Source of the DNA: Lenisia limosa
Taxonomy: Eukaryota; Breviatea
Assembly: GCA_001655205.1 (NCBI GenBank)
Contig: LPNZ01009981.1
Coordinates: forward strand, 1-37,566
Length of the DNA: 37,566 bases
Direction: 5' to 3'
The translations under genes were made by a program, and so were the position numbers. Shown piece by piece: positions 21,093-31,825 of the stretch; position 1 is the first letter of the stretch; every line of letters begins with the position of its first letter. The notes beneath the pieces are model-generated. The model made no database searches, had not been told where the DNA came from, and saw only the letters and a list, made by a program, of their open reading frames with translations.

Positions 21093-22130
21093 ATGGGTAA
21101 AGGCGAAATTTTCACGATCGAACTTGTTATTGAAGCGTTCAAAAAGATCCACATTGAATCCGCTCTCCTAGAAGCCAATGCGAACCTTGAATGTCTCGAA
21201 ACTTCCCCTTCTGGAGTACCCCTTATTCCCAGAGAGGCCGATGTTGAGTTAGATTCATTCTGTGGAGCATTGGACGCGCTTATGAAGATGTTCAGTGTTC
21301 TTGGTCGTGCTTTTGGGTTTGTTTCCGCTGACGTTCATGACAAGACTGGAATCCTTCGCAAACTCCGTGAAAAGGCCAATGATGATGGAACCGACCCTTT
21401 CAGGGGGCTCAAGCCACTTGTAATGGTAAGCCTTACAGACCATGGAATTCCATTGACCTTTGTCAGAGTGATGTTGAAAACGGAACTACGAGGGCCAACA
21501 AGTCTGGGGCTCGCACGCTGTTGAGATTAGCCTGGGCCAACGAATTCATTGGGGATATGCTCAAGGAGATCAGGAGCTGTATGTTGGGAGGTTTTTTTTT
21601 TTTTTTTTTTTTTNNNNNNNNNNNNNNNNNNNNNNNNNNNNNNNNNNNNNNNNNNNNNNNNNNNNNNNNNNNNNNNNNNNNNNNNNNNNNNNNNNNNNNN
21701 NNNNNGAGTCCCTTCACACCAACGCCAGTGATGCTTATAACCGCACACTGTACAACCATCATCCTTGGATTGTTAGAAAGGTAGGGGGGTGGGGTGAGAC
21801 TTTTTTCAACCGGAGGGGCATGACCTCATATTGTGACTTCAGAGCTTCATTCCCTAGACTGTTGCAGCAGCACTCTACACACTCCCCTGCAGAGCAAAGT
21901 TCCTGGCTTCTGTGCACTTAGAGTAGGCGTGAGGAAATTGTCCATTGTTTTGGAGGAAAATTATGTGTTTGGTAGTCTTGATGCGAGCTTGGAATTCCAA
22001 TTATTTGCATTTGACAGAGTTTAGTGAGGAGTCAAAGAATGAGCCTTTTGATGAGTTGATCGCGCTTTCTGACCCTATTCTTGGTCTCCTTGATTTTTAC
22101 GAAGAGCACGATTTACTTGGTATCATTTAA
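21093..22130 (+). CDS. CPTP: Ceramide-1-phosphate transfer protein (GLTP superfamily, CPTP/ACD11 type)
   Basis: A cytosolic lipid carrier that moves ceramide-1-phosphate between membranes. Exons: 21093-21425, 21467-21578, 21706-21780 (start possibly in the gap 21614-21705), 21858 to about 21922, and about 22018 to the stop at 22128-22130. The GLTP fold is recognisable throughout. F-V-S-A-D-V-H-D-K carries the D-x-x-x-K pair that marks ceramide-1-phosphate binders, where glycolipid binders have D-x-x-x-N. A-R-T-L-L-R-L supplies the two headgroup arginines, and N-H-H-P-W-I-V-R-K supplies the conserved His of the H-P-W motif. The end, D-F-Y-E-E-H-D-L-L, matches the family C-terminus. The last junction does not close in phase with the canonical sites I can see. 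The gene lies tail-to-tail with the SPTLC1 gene across 136 bp. Confidence 0.85.
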
Positions 22131-22266
22131 AAGGTTTTATTATGTTGTTTCTTTTGTTTCTAAGTCCATTTCATTGTTTCCACGTTTTCTTGCATCTGAT
22201 GTACAAGTATATCTCCTTAACCAGGCCAAAACAAGGTAAAGAAAGTTGAATAATAACCAAAAACCA

Positions 22267-25200
22267 TTATCTACGAAGGTAAGTCGCAACAGCACGTTCC
22301 AATGTTCGGACAGCAAGCTTGATTTGAGTGACGCTGTGTCCGGCACCAACAGTGACGCGGATGGAGGGTGCAGGTGTTTCCATTTCCAGTGGGGAGTATT
22401 GGGGGACAATCATGAGAACCCCGTTTGCGCGGCACTGGAAAGTCGTTATCAAAACATCTTAAACGTAACACTAATAAGCATCAAAGGAGCCTTATAATAC
22501 ACAATAATGGTGCAGGGTTCTGACATGAAGTACACGGTAACATACCATGAGGCAAATGTCACGAAGAGCGTTCTCAGCATCTTCCTGGCTTGCAAAGTGG
22601 CGGTCTAGGGTCACGTGCATGATGGGGAGGCCACCAGTACCAGTCACGATAATTCCAGGAATCTAATGGTGTAAGATAGTGGTGGATGTTGTATCTCAGA
22701 CGACACACTTAGAAAGATAATACAAGGCGAGAAGAAACATAAAAGAATAGAGCAATGAGAAAAAAAAAATAAGGTTGTTGTATCTGGCCGAAGCTCATAA
22801 TATTAATTCACCCGTACCTTGTCAAGACCTGCACGGAGAATCTGAGCGTTCTTTGAAAGGATCTCCAGACATGAGGCATCTTGTTCCAGTGACTTGAGGG
22901 TCTCAATCACAGCTATATGTATCAGTTTAGTCAAGTAACTCGCTGGCACGCAATGGTACCCCCCCAACTGTATTAAATTAAAAATCTCAACGTATGAACA
23001 CTGATACTATTAATTAATCATGAAATAGAAAATAAAATTAGTTAATTGCATTCCACAGACGCCCCTCAAACGTCCAGCCAGAAGGGGAGGGAGAGAAGCA
23101 GAGAAGCAGTATCCCTTGCTGGAGAGTCGCTGATGATCCACAACTTCCTATATCGACAATAAGAAACGTGTATAGATGAAGAAATTCGGAATAACTTGTT
23201 TTTAAGAAAATATTATGTGAATCTGGAACCCAAAAATTGAATCCCAAGTTTCAATTTTTACCCCCCCCCCCCACATTGCTACCGCAGCAGAAGCCGCCAA
23301 CAGAGCCGAAAGCCTGACCCAGGGATCCGCAAATCACGTCAATTTCCTTGGGCTGGGGGGGTCAGATCTGGTGAAAGAGTCATATCTACATACTAAATAT
23401 ATGAACTGTTTTGAACTACCTCCCCTTGCGATGTAAAATATGTAGTGTATGTTATTGTACTAAATGCCTTTTTCAAAGAATAGAACCTCAGAAAAAAAGC
23501 CCCAGCAGACGTCAATTCCATAGAACGAAGTGAGACCGCGGCCGTTGCGGCCAATAACACCAATACTCGATGACTCGTCAAGGATAATACGGAACTTGTA
23601 CTTGTTAGCGAGAGCCTTGACTTCAGGAAGTGGGCAGAGATCTGTGTTGTCAGTAGGAATGCTACTTGTAAGAATGCTAAGTTGTTCTTTAGACCCTAAC
23701 CAACCAGCATGGCGGGTGTAAAGTCCGTCAACAACAACAAAGCGACGATGAACCACACGCTTGTTCTAGATATAAATTACAGGNNNNNNNNNNNNNNNNN
23801 NNNNACGGCATTTTTTGGATACATAATCATCCATATTTTTCCATCATTAAAAGGAAAAAAAAATATGAAAATACCAAGACATACCTTCTTGTCATTTTCA
23901 ATCACAGCCTGGAGAGTACGCTCAAGGTCCTCCATATCATTGTGCCTGATGGTAAAACATAGTTTAGCATCAACATGAAATACCAATTAAAACAATAGCA
24001 GCAACAAGGGGGGGGGGGGGNNNNNNNNNNNNNNNNNNNNNNNNNNNNNNNNNNNNNNNNNNNNNNNNNNNNGAGGTCTACTCCAGTCTGGGTAGCAAGA
24101 CAAACGCCATCATCACTGGAATTGTAAATTACAAAAACGCAGTTAGCTGTGTGATTGTAGTTGTGGCGCAATATCTGCTCTTCCCTTCCAGCGTACCACA
24201 CGATCTGATCACCTCTCTTGGAGAAGGCAGGAATGGCAGAAGACACGGTCGCGAAGCTGTAGGTGAAGAGAAGAGCCGCTTCCGACCCGACGAAATCGGC
24301 AAGGCACTCTTCAATCTTTAGATGGGGTTCAAGGGTACCGTAGAAACCACGGGGCCCGCAGGTTCCACATCCGTATTTGTCAACTTCGGCAATGGCAGCA
24401 GCCTGTGGAGGGTGAAATGGACGAAAATGCGTTGTTAGTGAAAGTGCTGTGATTAATCAGAAGTAACACTTAACAAATTCCAGTACAGAATATCAGGGGA
24501 AAGGAAGTAATGTAAAAGCAAATGATGCGAAGCGCCAAACACAACAAAAAGCAAAAAAAGGGAAAAAGGAAAGGAGGGCTGTTTTTTTTTAATAAATAAT
24601 TGTCGGTATGATATACATATACGCAAAACTTTGAAATGAATAAATGCAGAAGGAAAGATATAAGAAGGCAATATCCATCAAAACAAATTAAATTAAAGCA
24701 GGTTGCGGTTGGAGAACCTGGCTCGGACGTGCTGTCTATCTCTGCCCTCCGTCCACAAACCTCAAGAGTACGGTCACCAATCAAATCAAGGAAATTGTAA
24801 GAGGAAAAGTCGACCATTTGCTTGCCTCCCATTGTACAGACGGTTTTGAGAGGACTATAACAGTTAGATATGAGAAGCAAAATATGGTTGTTAACACAGT
24901 ATAAGCATACCCTTCCAAAGCCAAAGTTTCATCAAGTCTACGTTTCTGAATAGCAGTGGGCTCTTCAGCAAGGGGGAGGGGCTTCCAGGTGGCAATTAGT
25001 TCCTCCTCCTCCTAAACAAGTTGTGAGATTAATTTGTGTCCGAGGTGGAACAAACTTCAGGAGTCAGTAGCTTCTTTTGTTTCTTCGGCTTCCTCAAAAA
25101 CAAAAAAATGATTGCTCCAATCAAAAAGAGCTCGCCGATAACATGGGTGGGACTATCCTGGTAGATTTCAACCAACTTGTCAGACCACCACTTCATCAAA

Positions 25201-25271
25201 ATCTCATAAGATGAGAGAAGGAAGTTTTGAGCCGCCTCAATCATCGTAACAATCACACTAGGAGAATCCAT
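22267..25271 (-). CDS. SPTLC1: Serine palmitoyltransferase, long-chain base subunit 1
   Basis: Together with subunit 2 it condenses serine and palmitoyl-CoA in the ER membrane, the first step of sphingolipid synthesis. Exons: 25271-25056, 25011-24911, 24854-24761, 24402-24197, 24115-24073 (running into the gap 24021-24072), 23945-23885, 23765-23705, 23641-23511, 23352-23275, 23147-23072, 22912-22818, 22662-22546, 22434-22267. All junctions close in phase; a few residues are lost in the gap. The N-terminus has a membrane anchor ([15 protein letters not shown]). The alpha-oxoamine synthase core shows [11 protein letters not shown] with the cysteine that is mutated in human sensory neuropathy, then [14 protein letters not shown] and Y-C-F-S-A-S-L-P-P. 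The position of the PLP lysine in subunit 2 reads G-S-V-G-G-F-C-C-G, lacking the lysine as expected for subunit 1. The intron 23642-23704 is stop-free and in frame. Confidence 0.95.
24021..24072. other. Assembly gap inside SPTLC1
   Basis: This run of 52 N follows a run of G. It removes the end of the exon that starts at 24115; comparison with the family suggests that about 8-10 residues before the R-H-N-D-M motif are lost. Confidence 0.9.
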
Positions 25272-25577
25272 TAACTTGGATTTTTGTCAAGTTGATAAGG
25301 CAAATTCTTAATTGTTGTATATAACACAAAATGCCTACAATACTTTAAAAAGACCCGAAAAAACGAAAAATCCTTGCAAAAAGAGAGGAAGTTGCGACGT
25401 CTGTACGCGGCCGTATTTGATGTCAAAAAAAAACAATTAAAATTGTTAGTGCTGTACTTTAGCTGAGTTGGTATACGTTGAGGATATTTTTTTGAGTTAT
25501 TGAAATCGGAAGTTCATAGTTATGTACCAGTAAGAATTTAGCGAAACCTAGCTGTTATATCCTTTTAAAACTTAATA
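25272..25577. promoter_or_regulatory. Divergent spacer between SPTLC1 and the B56 gene
   Basis: These 306 bp separate two start codons facing away from each other. The only promoter-like string is TATATAA at 25318-25324, about 50 bp upstream of the SPTLC1 ATG when read on either strand; it could equally be chance in AT-rich DNA. No ORF or RNA gene is visible. Confidence 0.35.
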
Positions 25578-28008
25578 ATGTTGTCTAAAAGGAAAGTTGA
25601 GAAGAAAAAAGAAGAAAAGAAAACTTCAAAGCCCAGCCGCAAAAAGGAGTCGTCCTCAAAGAAAGATTCTTCCCGCTCAGACAAAGAAAAACATGTACCA
25701 GCTGAATCATCGGTAAGTATAGACGTTTTAGTCATACGCTCTGAACTTTGCTGGCTTTTCGAAGGCCTTATCCCGGTGTAGGGATCCCCACGCTTTGATC
25801 GGAATGTTTCTGCCAGAATGACTGGACAGGAGCAAATTTTAGAAAAGTTACCCTCTTTCAGAGGTGAGTTTTTGGATTGTACTTCCACACTTTCGTCTCC
25901 TAGCCTCCTCTTATCATATTTAGATGTCCCAGCTTCAGATAGACAGAGCCTCTTCGTCAACAAACTCACCCAGTGCTGCACATTGTTTGACTTTGCTGGT
26001 ATGTGATGAGTCTGTAATAAGTCCCCTTACCCTCTCAGATGTAATGAATGATTTGAAAAGCAAGGAAATTAAAAGACAGACCCTCTTAGAGCTTGTTGAC
26101 TTCGTTATGTCATCTCGCAATGTCCTCACAGATTCGGTTTACCCAGCCCTTGTCAAAATGGTTTCCACCAACCTCTTCCGCACCCTCCCCCCCAGCGGTA
26201 ATCCCGCCGGTGTTGCTTTCGATCCCGAGGAAGATGAGCCTGTTCTTGAAGCTGCGTGGCCCCATCTTTCTATTGTTTATGAATTTCTTCTTCGAGTTGT
26301 GGAATCCCCCGACTTCAACCCGCACGTCTCTAAGAGGTTCTTCGATTGCACCTTCGTCACCCGTCTCCTTGCTCTCTTTGACAGCGAGGACCCCCGTGAA
26401 CGTGATTTCCTCAAAACAACCCTCCATCGCATCTATGGCAAGTTCCTTTCTCTCCGCGCCTTCATTAGGAAGAGCATTGCCCACATCTTCTTCGAGTACG
26501 TTTACGAGAGTGAGAAGCACAATGGAATCGCTGAGCTCCTCGAAATCCTTGGCAGCATTATTAACGGCTTTGCCCTTCCCCTTAAGGAGGAGCATAAGGT
26601 CTTTTTGTCCCGCGCTCTCATTCCCCTTCACAAAGGAAAGGGAATTGCCCTCTACCATCCCCAGGTTGGATTCTTCCTCCAATTATGTAACTTCCATGAC
26701 CTAAATACCTTTTTTGACAATTCAGCTTGCCTACTGCGTGGTCCAGTTTATTGAGAAGGACCCTGCATTGACCTATGAGGTGATGAACGGTCTGCTACGC
26801 TTCTGGCCCCAGGTTAACAGCCCAAAGGAAGTCATGTTCCTCAATGAGGTAAGAGGATCCTTCCCTCCTCTCCCTCACTTGTGCTATGTCCTTTCTCATT
26901 TTTTTTTTTTTGTTTTTTTTTTTTTTTTTNNNNNNNNNNNNNNNNNNNNNNNNNNNNNNNNNNNNNNNNNNNNNNNNNNNNNNNNNNNNNNNNNNNNNNN
27001 NNNNNNNNNNNNNNNNNNNNNNNNNNNNNNNNNNNNNNNNNNNNNNNNNNNNNNNNNNNNNNNNNNNNNNNNNNNNNNNNNNNNNNNNNNNNNNNNNNNN
27101 NNNNNNNNNNNNNNNNNNNNNNNNNNNNNNNNNNNNNNNNNNNNNNNNNNNNNNNNNNNNNNNNNNNNNNNNNNNNNNNNNNNNNNNNNNNNNNNNNNNN
27201 NNNNNNNNNNNNNNNNNNNNNNNNNNNNNNNNNNNNNNNNNNNNNNNNNNNNNNNNNNNNNNNNNNNNNNNNNNNNNNNNNNNNNNNNNNCTACTTATGG
27301 AACAATGAGTATGTTGTCACATTGATTGCCGAAAACGCTGAGGTTATTCTACCTATCGTGTTCTCCGCCTTGTATAAGAACAGCAAGACCCATTGGAACC
27401 GCTCGATCCACCCCCTCGTCATCAATGCCCTCAAGCTTTTCATGGAGGTTGTTCCCGAGCTCTTCGACCAGGTTGGAGGGGTCAAATACAATTTTTGGTG
27501 AAGGAAAACAGAAATCATCGGAAGGTCACCCAACCCAACGCTTTATATAGGCATTTTATAAACTATTCAGTGTACGACGAACTTCAGACGTGAGACTCTC
27601 CGCGACCGTAAGGAACTGGAAGACCGTATGAGACGCTGGAGTATTGCTGAGTCTGAGGCTTCTCGTATCGCTAACGCCAAGGGTCTTGGTGAGAGGATGT
27701 GCAATTCCTGAAATTCTACTTCCAGCTTATTAGTTCCTTTTCTTTTTTATCTTCTACCTTCCTCGACTCATGGACTAGTCTTCAAGAAATTGATGTTGAT
27801 GGGAATTGACTCGGACATGGTTACCACGCCAAAGACTGAAGCTGTCGATACTGAAGGTGCTGATGATGGCGGTGGATCAAGGCGCGAAGAAGGCTCCAAG
27901 AGACCAAAGAACTACAACCCAAAACTCAGGCGAAAGTCTCTCCTGCCCCAAGATACCAACACTGTCGAGGCGCTTGCCCGTCATCGTTCCCTCGAGGACA
28001 TTGTTTAG
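25578..28008 (+). CDS. Protein phosphatase 2A regulatory subunit B56 (B')
   Basis: Targets the PP2A A/C core enzyme to substrates that carry L-x-x-I-x-E motifs. Exons: 25578-25712, 25782-25863, 25924-25998, 26039-26664, 26726-26848, an exon in the gap 26930-27290 that continues to 27471, 27571-27688, 27779-28008. Phases close at every visible junction. The HEAT-like core is highly conserved: [51 protein letters not shown] and Y-K-N-S-K-T-H-W-N. The gap removes the segment normally between L-N-E and W-N-N-E-Y, about 40 residues in human B56. The N-terminus is a Lys/Ser-rich tail; the C-terminus is a basic tail ending E-D-I-V. Its 3' end faces the DAP1 gene across 218 bp. Confidence 0.95.
26930..27290. 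other. Assembly gap inside the B56 gene
   Basis: This run of 361 N follows long T runs. It hides the start of an exon of the B56 gene; the family has about 40 residues between the two flanking exon pieces, so at least about 120 nt of coding sequence are missing. Confidence 0.95.
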
Positions 28009-28226
28009 TTTGTAGTTTCTATTTTATTGTTACAGTTTTGTTTGGTTTTTTTAGTCTGTTTCGTGCAACTTGGGTATTGTTGATGTAGTGATCCACACTT
28101 TCACGTCACGGATAAGAACCTGCTTTATTTTCATTGAATAATACAGTACAAAACTTAGGAATAGGAATGGTATTAAACAAAATGAGCCAGATTGATGATG
28201 ATAATTATATTGCTGAGGAGATACAC
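28009..28226. other. Convergent spacer between the B56 and DAP1 genes
   Basis: Two genes end towards each other here with 218 bp between stop codons. It is T-rich, with no ORF or RNA gene visible; it must hold both 3' UTRs and polyadenylation sites, which may overlap. Confidence 0.4.
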
Positions 28227-28703
28227 CTATTTACGAGGCTGGTTCACGTTATGAGGCTTTGCTTGGGGTACATTCTTAGCTTCCTTCACGTGGATCGGAT
28301 CATGGTCATGGGTTGGTTTCTAAACAGTTAACATAGCATAATAAAATATAAAATAAAAAATAAAAAAACGCAGTTCCTTCGTCCTCTTACGATCGGTGTT
28401 GTGGTATGTTCGACTTCTGCGTTGTCGCCAGGGAGATTCGCCTTGCCGACATGATGTTCCTAAAATCAATGAGATGCCATTATTCATCTCACATTCACAA
28501 AGGGTTGCTGCGAGAGGGCTAAAAGAGAGAAAAGTTGAAGGAAAATCCCAAACCTTGTGTTTATGCGGGTGCTGAACGATTCTCATGCCTCCAGCCTTCA
28601 CTAAATTGAATAAATACTACAATCCCATTTTTGAAAAGAGAAAACCAAGAAGGGATATTTACCTACCGGCTTCAGGATGTCCGGCTAGTGTTTGAGGGGC
28701 CAT
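28227..28703 (-). CDS. DAP1: DAP1 family protein (death-associated protein 1 homologue)
   Basis: An 81-residue protein encoded by four exons: 28703-28667, 28600-28554, 28459-28391, 28319-28227, all closing in phase. The ATG opens M-A-P-Q-T-L-A-G-H-P-E-A, and the first junction yields G-H-P-E-A-V-K-A-G-G-M-R-I-V-Q, nearly identical to the hallmark motif of animal DAP1/DAPL1. The C-terminus, N-V-N-Q-P-R-K, also matches the animal ending Q-Q-P-R-K. The middle is low-complexity and hydrophilic, as in the family. Animal DAP1 was first described in interferon-gamma-induced death and autophagy control; more recently a relative was found in the exit tunnel of dormant ribosomes together with eIF5A. 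Which role holds here is unknown. These exons are too short to be found by simple ORF searches. Confidence 0.9.
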
Positions 28704-29091
28704 TTTCTAAATGAATTAGGGCAAATATATGAAAATGCTGCCTCTGGGCCAACATACATTTTGTAAGTTGAATGAAGACTAGTGACAAGGGTGATTTGAT
28801 GTTCTGCAAGCTTTGTTTGTGACGTTGGTTTATTATATTGAATATTTTTTTGGTGAATGTGAAAAAATGAATTTTTTGTTTTTGTTTAGAGAAATATCGA
28901 GATTATATCGATAATTTTCTAGACTGGATGGATAATAGTATTAATTATATTTATTCTTCACTAAATTTTCAAAGAAGTTTTCACAACAATTCTTCGGTGA
29001 AGCAAGGTCATATTAGTACGTCTAACAGAAAATTGATACCAGCATTATAAAAATACAGACTATGTTCTAAAATACTGTTGATCCAAGGAAG
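28704..29091. promoter_or_regulatory. Divergent spacer between DAP1 and the coiled-coil gene
   Basis: These 388 bp of AT-rich DNA lie between two start codons pointing apart. A small T-C-G-A-containing near-palindrome lies around 28895-28915 (atatcgagattatatcgat). No ORF, tRNA or other gene is seen. Both promoters should lie here. Confidence 0.35.
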
Positions 29092-31604
29092 ATGTCGACG
29101 GATTCAGGGGCTGAACTGCCTCCAGAGTCTCATACTGAGAATGATGCAGCAGTAGAAGAAAGCCCATGTAGTATTGGCCCTGACTCACCAAAATCAGAAG
29201 ACGTTTGCCATAACGAAAGTCCTAATTTTGAAGACAATATGGAAGAAGAATCACCAGAAAGCCAGCAGGAAGTTGAGTCCCCAAGCGCGGCCCATTCTGA
29301 TAGTATTGTTACTATCCTCCAGACAGGCCAAGTACCCTCTGAAGATGAAGCTGCTATTTTGGAGTTCATGTAGGAGTCATGACTCGCAAAATCCTTATCC
29401 CTCCCAGATCACAGCTTGAGCAACACAGAGTTCAGTGCGAAGCAGATGGCAACTACATGGAGGCAATGCTGGCGAATAAGCGTTCAAAAGAGCTTACTAA
29501 ACAGTATGCTTTCCAGCAGTTATTTAAGATCGAACAGGAGATATTGCGTTTTTTTTTTTTTTTCGTTTTTTCATATTCTATAGCATGTCAAAACGGAAGG
29601 TTGAAACCGTGAAAGCCTCTCAATCGGCTGAACGGATGGCGGTTCATGAGTCGCAACTTCTGGAATTCCACCAATTTAATGCGTTGTAAGTGGGTGTTTC
29701 TTGACCCTTTCAAATAGTTTTGATGTTTTGTCGCAGCCCTGTTAAAGGAAGAAATGTGATGTAAGGAGAAGTGTATTAATAATTGCTCTTGGTGAGAGGT
29801 CTACATTAACTTCCTTAATATACCTTTTTTCACCAGTTTCATCGTTTGTTATGGCTCAGGTGGGATGCTAAACTTGAACAACATGAAGCAACATGGGCCC
29901 AGGCAGCTGAGGATCTGAAAGTGGGATTAAGGGAGTCAACTTGGCCCATATGTTTATCAATAGTAATAAACACCAATTGTTTAGTCCTACGTGGATTTAT
30001 AACAATCAATTCGTCAAAAATTGACCAGTAATAGGAGACACACTCACGAAGAATGGCGGAGTTTTATGATGCTATTGCCGCCGCAGAGTTCCGCCCACGT
30101 TTCAGCAAGGCGTTGTTAGAAATGAGGTAGGAGGAGGGCTTTTCTATGATTCAAAATGAGACATCAAATATCCATGTTATAGGCTGTTTCTCAAGGAAAA
30201 TTTGGAGTATTTGGTTGACCTATTGCTCTTCCCTTCTATGAAGATTCGATATCATTCATTTGTTAACAGTTTTAGAAATATTGAAAAATCACATGCAACC
30301 AAAAGGAAATACCGAGAAGCACAGAAAGTGAAAGCCAAAGCAGATGCATTGGTGAGAAACTGTTTTCTTGTCTTGGTTATTCTAATTGTAATTTATGAGA
30401 CTTGTTATTCGTACTTCAATAACCTTCAATTCATTTATTTTTTTCTTAACAGCTACATTTAGGAAGCAGTTGAAGTAGAGAAACAAGTTAAGGAGAGGCA
30501 GGAGTCTATCAAACGGCGCGAAAAACAAATCAAGGCACAACAGAAACTGGTGAGCCCGCTGACAGCTGTGTGTGAACCTACTTCAAATGATTAGCTTTTT
30601 ATCACAGTATGATAGCCTAGGGCAAATGTGGGAGAGAATGGTTCGTGATATTTATCATTACATTCGCTCTGTCGTTTTGATTCATTATTCAAGGAAGCGA
30701 GAGCTCTTGAAGAGAGAATCACACGCCAGCGCAATGAACGATTGAGAGAAAAGGAAAAGGCCAAGTACCAGCTGACAAGGAAATTCAAGAACATGAAAAA
30801 CGAGCTCAATACTCATCACTGTTTGCGTTTGTGCAATTTGAGTGTTCTTTAGTCAACATACTGCAAAGGAAATTTCCCATATTGGTACTATCGGGTTTTG
30901 TGGACACACTTTGCGAAAAGGAGGGATATTACACAGAGTGAATGAATACTGCTTTTATTGACAACCTTAGCTTCGGAAAATGCCCGTCAAGCCCGACTAC
31001 AAACACTCCAAACAAAACGCCAGAACACAACAACCCGCTCAAAACGCCTCACAAGCACCGCACCCCTCCCGTCCATTCCTTCAAAGAAACCCCCTCCAGG
31101 TATGCATACCTGCAGTCCTTTCGGACCCTGCTTTTTCATAATCTTTGTACCTCCCTGTGTAAATGTGATGGTCTGGATGGCTTTGGCCATTCCTTCAGTA
31201 AACTTTCTCATGAGAGTTTTTGTCAATATTACTTTAAAAAAAAAAAAAAAAATAGCTCCATTTCACAATTTATTGAGAATTCTCATATTTCGTCTTTTTT
31301 GACATCAAACTGAATATGAGGTGAAGATCTTTCCCTTCAATTCTTGCTCACAATTCAGCCACAGCTTGCTTGTCTCCTCGAGGTAGCCCCCCGCAGCAGG
31401 TAAGAACGAAAGAGGGAACATTTGTGGACAATAAGCATTGTATTCATCTAATTTGTTGTTGCTCATTGCGATATTTAAAAGATATTTCATTGAGTATGTG
31501 CCTACTGCTACGCTTTCGCAGTTTTACGCCCTACCCCCACCCCTTGTTATCACCATGTTCAGGGCCAAAGGCAAGCGACAGAGTTGTGGGTTGGAGATGA
31601 TTAG
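29092..31604 (+). CDS. Coiled-coil protein of unknown function, acidic N-terminus
   Basis: About 388 residues in eleven exons: 29092-29363, 29408 to about 29546, 29584-29685, 29860-29920, 30035-30126, 30276-30351, 30463-30549, 30694-30820, 30971-31099, 31359-31399, 31563-31604. All junctions close except exon 2 to 3, where the phase fits only if the intron starts with GC rather than GT; it begins in a T run and may carry an indel. The N-terminus is Glu/Ser-rich. Then comes a helical body with E-A-D-G-N-Y-M-E-A-M-L-A-N-K-R, L-L-E-F-H-Q-F-N-A-L-W-D and K-R-K-Y-R-E-A-Q-K-V-K-A-K-A-D, typical of a long single-helix or coiled-coil protein, and a Pro/Gln-rich end. It resembles uncharacterised coiled-coil proteins I recall from flagellated protists; a ciliary role is only a guess. 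The first intron is just 44 nt. Confidence 0.7.
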
Positions 31605-31825
31605 GTGAATTAGCTGTAGATTTATGTACCATTATTTTTTTATCTTTGGGGAGAGCAATTATTATACAGCAGTTTTATGTAGTTTGAAATGCATGCATTA
31701 GGATTGTAACATTCACAAAACAACAAAATTATGTCTATTTCAAAGCAAAAAAAAAGGTACAACAGTAAGTAGAAGTGTACCTCAGTGGCCTCAGCAAGCC
31801 CTTTCCAAAGCACAAGGTAAGTGAC
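31605..31825. other. Convergent spacer between the coiled-coil gene and RRP40
   Basis: These 221 bp lie between two stop codons that face each other. The sequence is AT-rich with an A run near 31747-31756. No gene-like feature is visible, so it should hold both 3' ends. Confidence 0.35.

Noticed and set aside
25565-25981. A 138-codon minus-strand ORF over the B56 start
   Set aside because: It is antisense to the Lys/Ser-rich first exons of B56, has no recognisable domain, and crosses supported splice sites.
26093-26704. Two long ORFs (203 codons plus strand, 190 codons minus strand) over the B56 core
   Set aside because: The overlapping B56 frame is conserved almost residue for residue with other eukaryotes, so both are shadows of it.
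29379-29612. A separate small gene starting at the Met at 29379
   Set aside because: The frame joins the upstream acidic exon through a 44-nt intron (29364-29407) in the correct phase and continues into the downstream coiled-coil exons, so one gene is the simpler reading.
30127-30275. Exon extension of the coiled-coil gene through this intron (an open frame covers its second half)
   Set aside because: Reading through the donor meets an in-frame TAG at once, and splicing 30126 to 30276 restores a continuous helical sequence.
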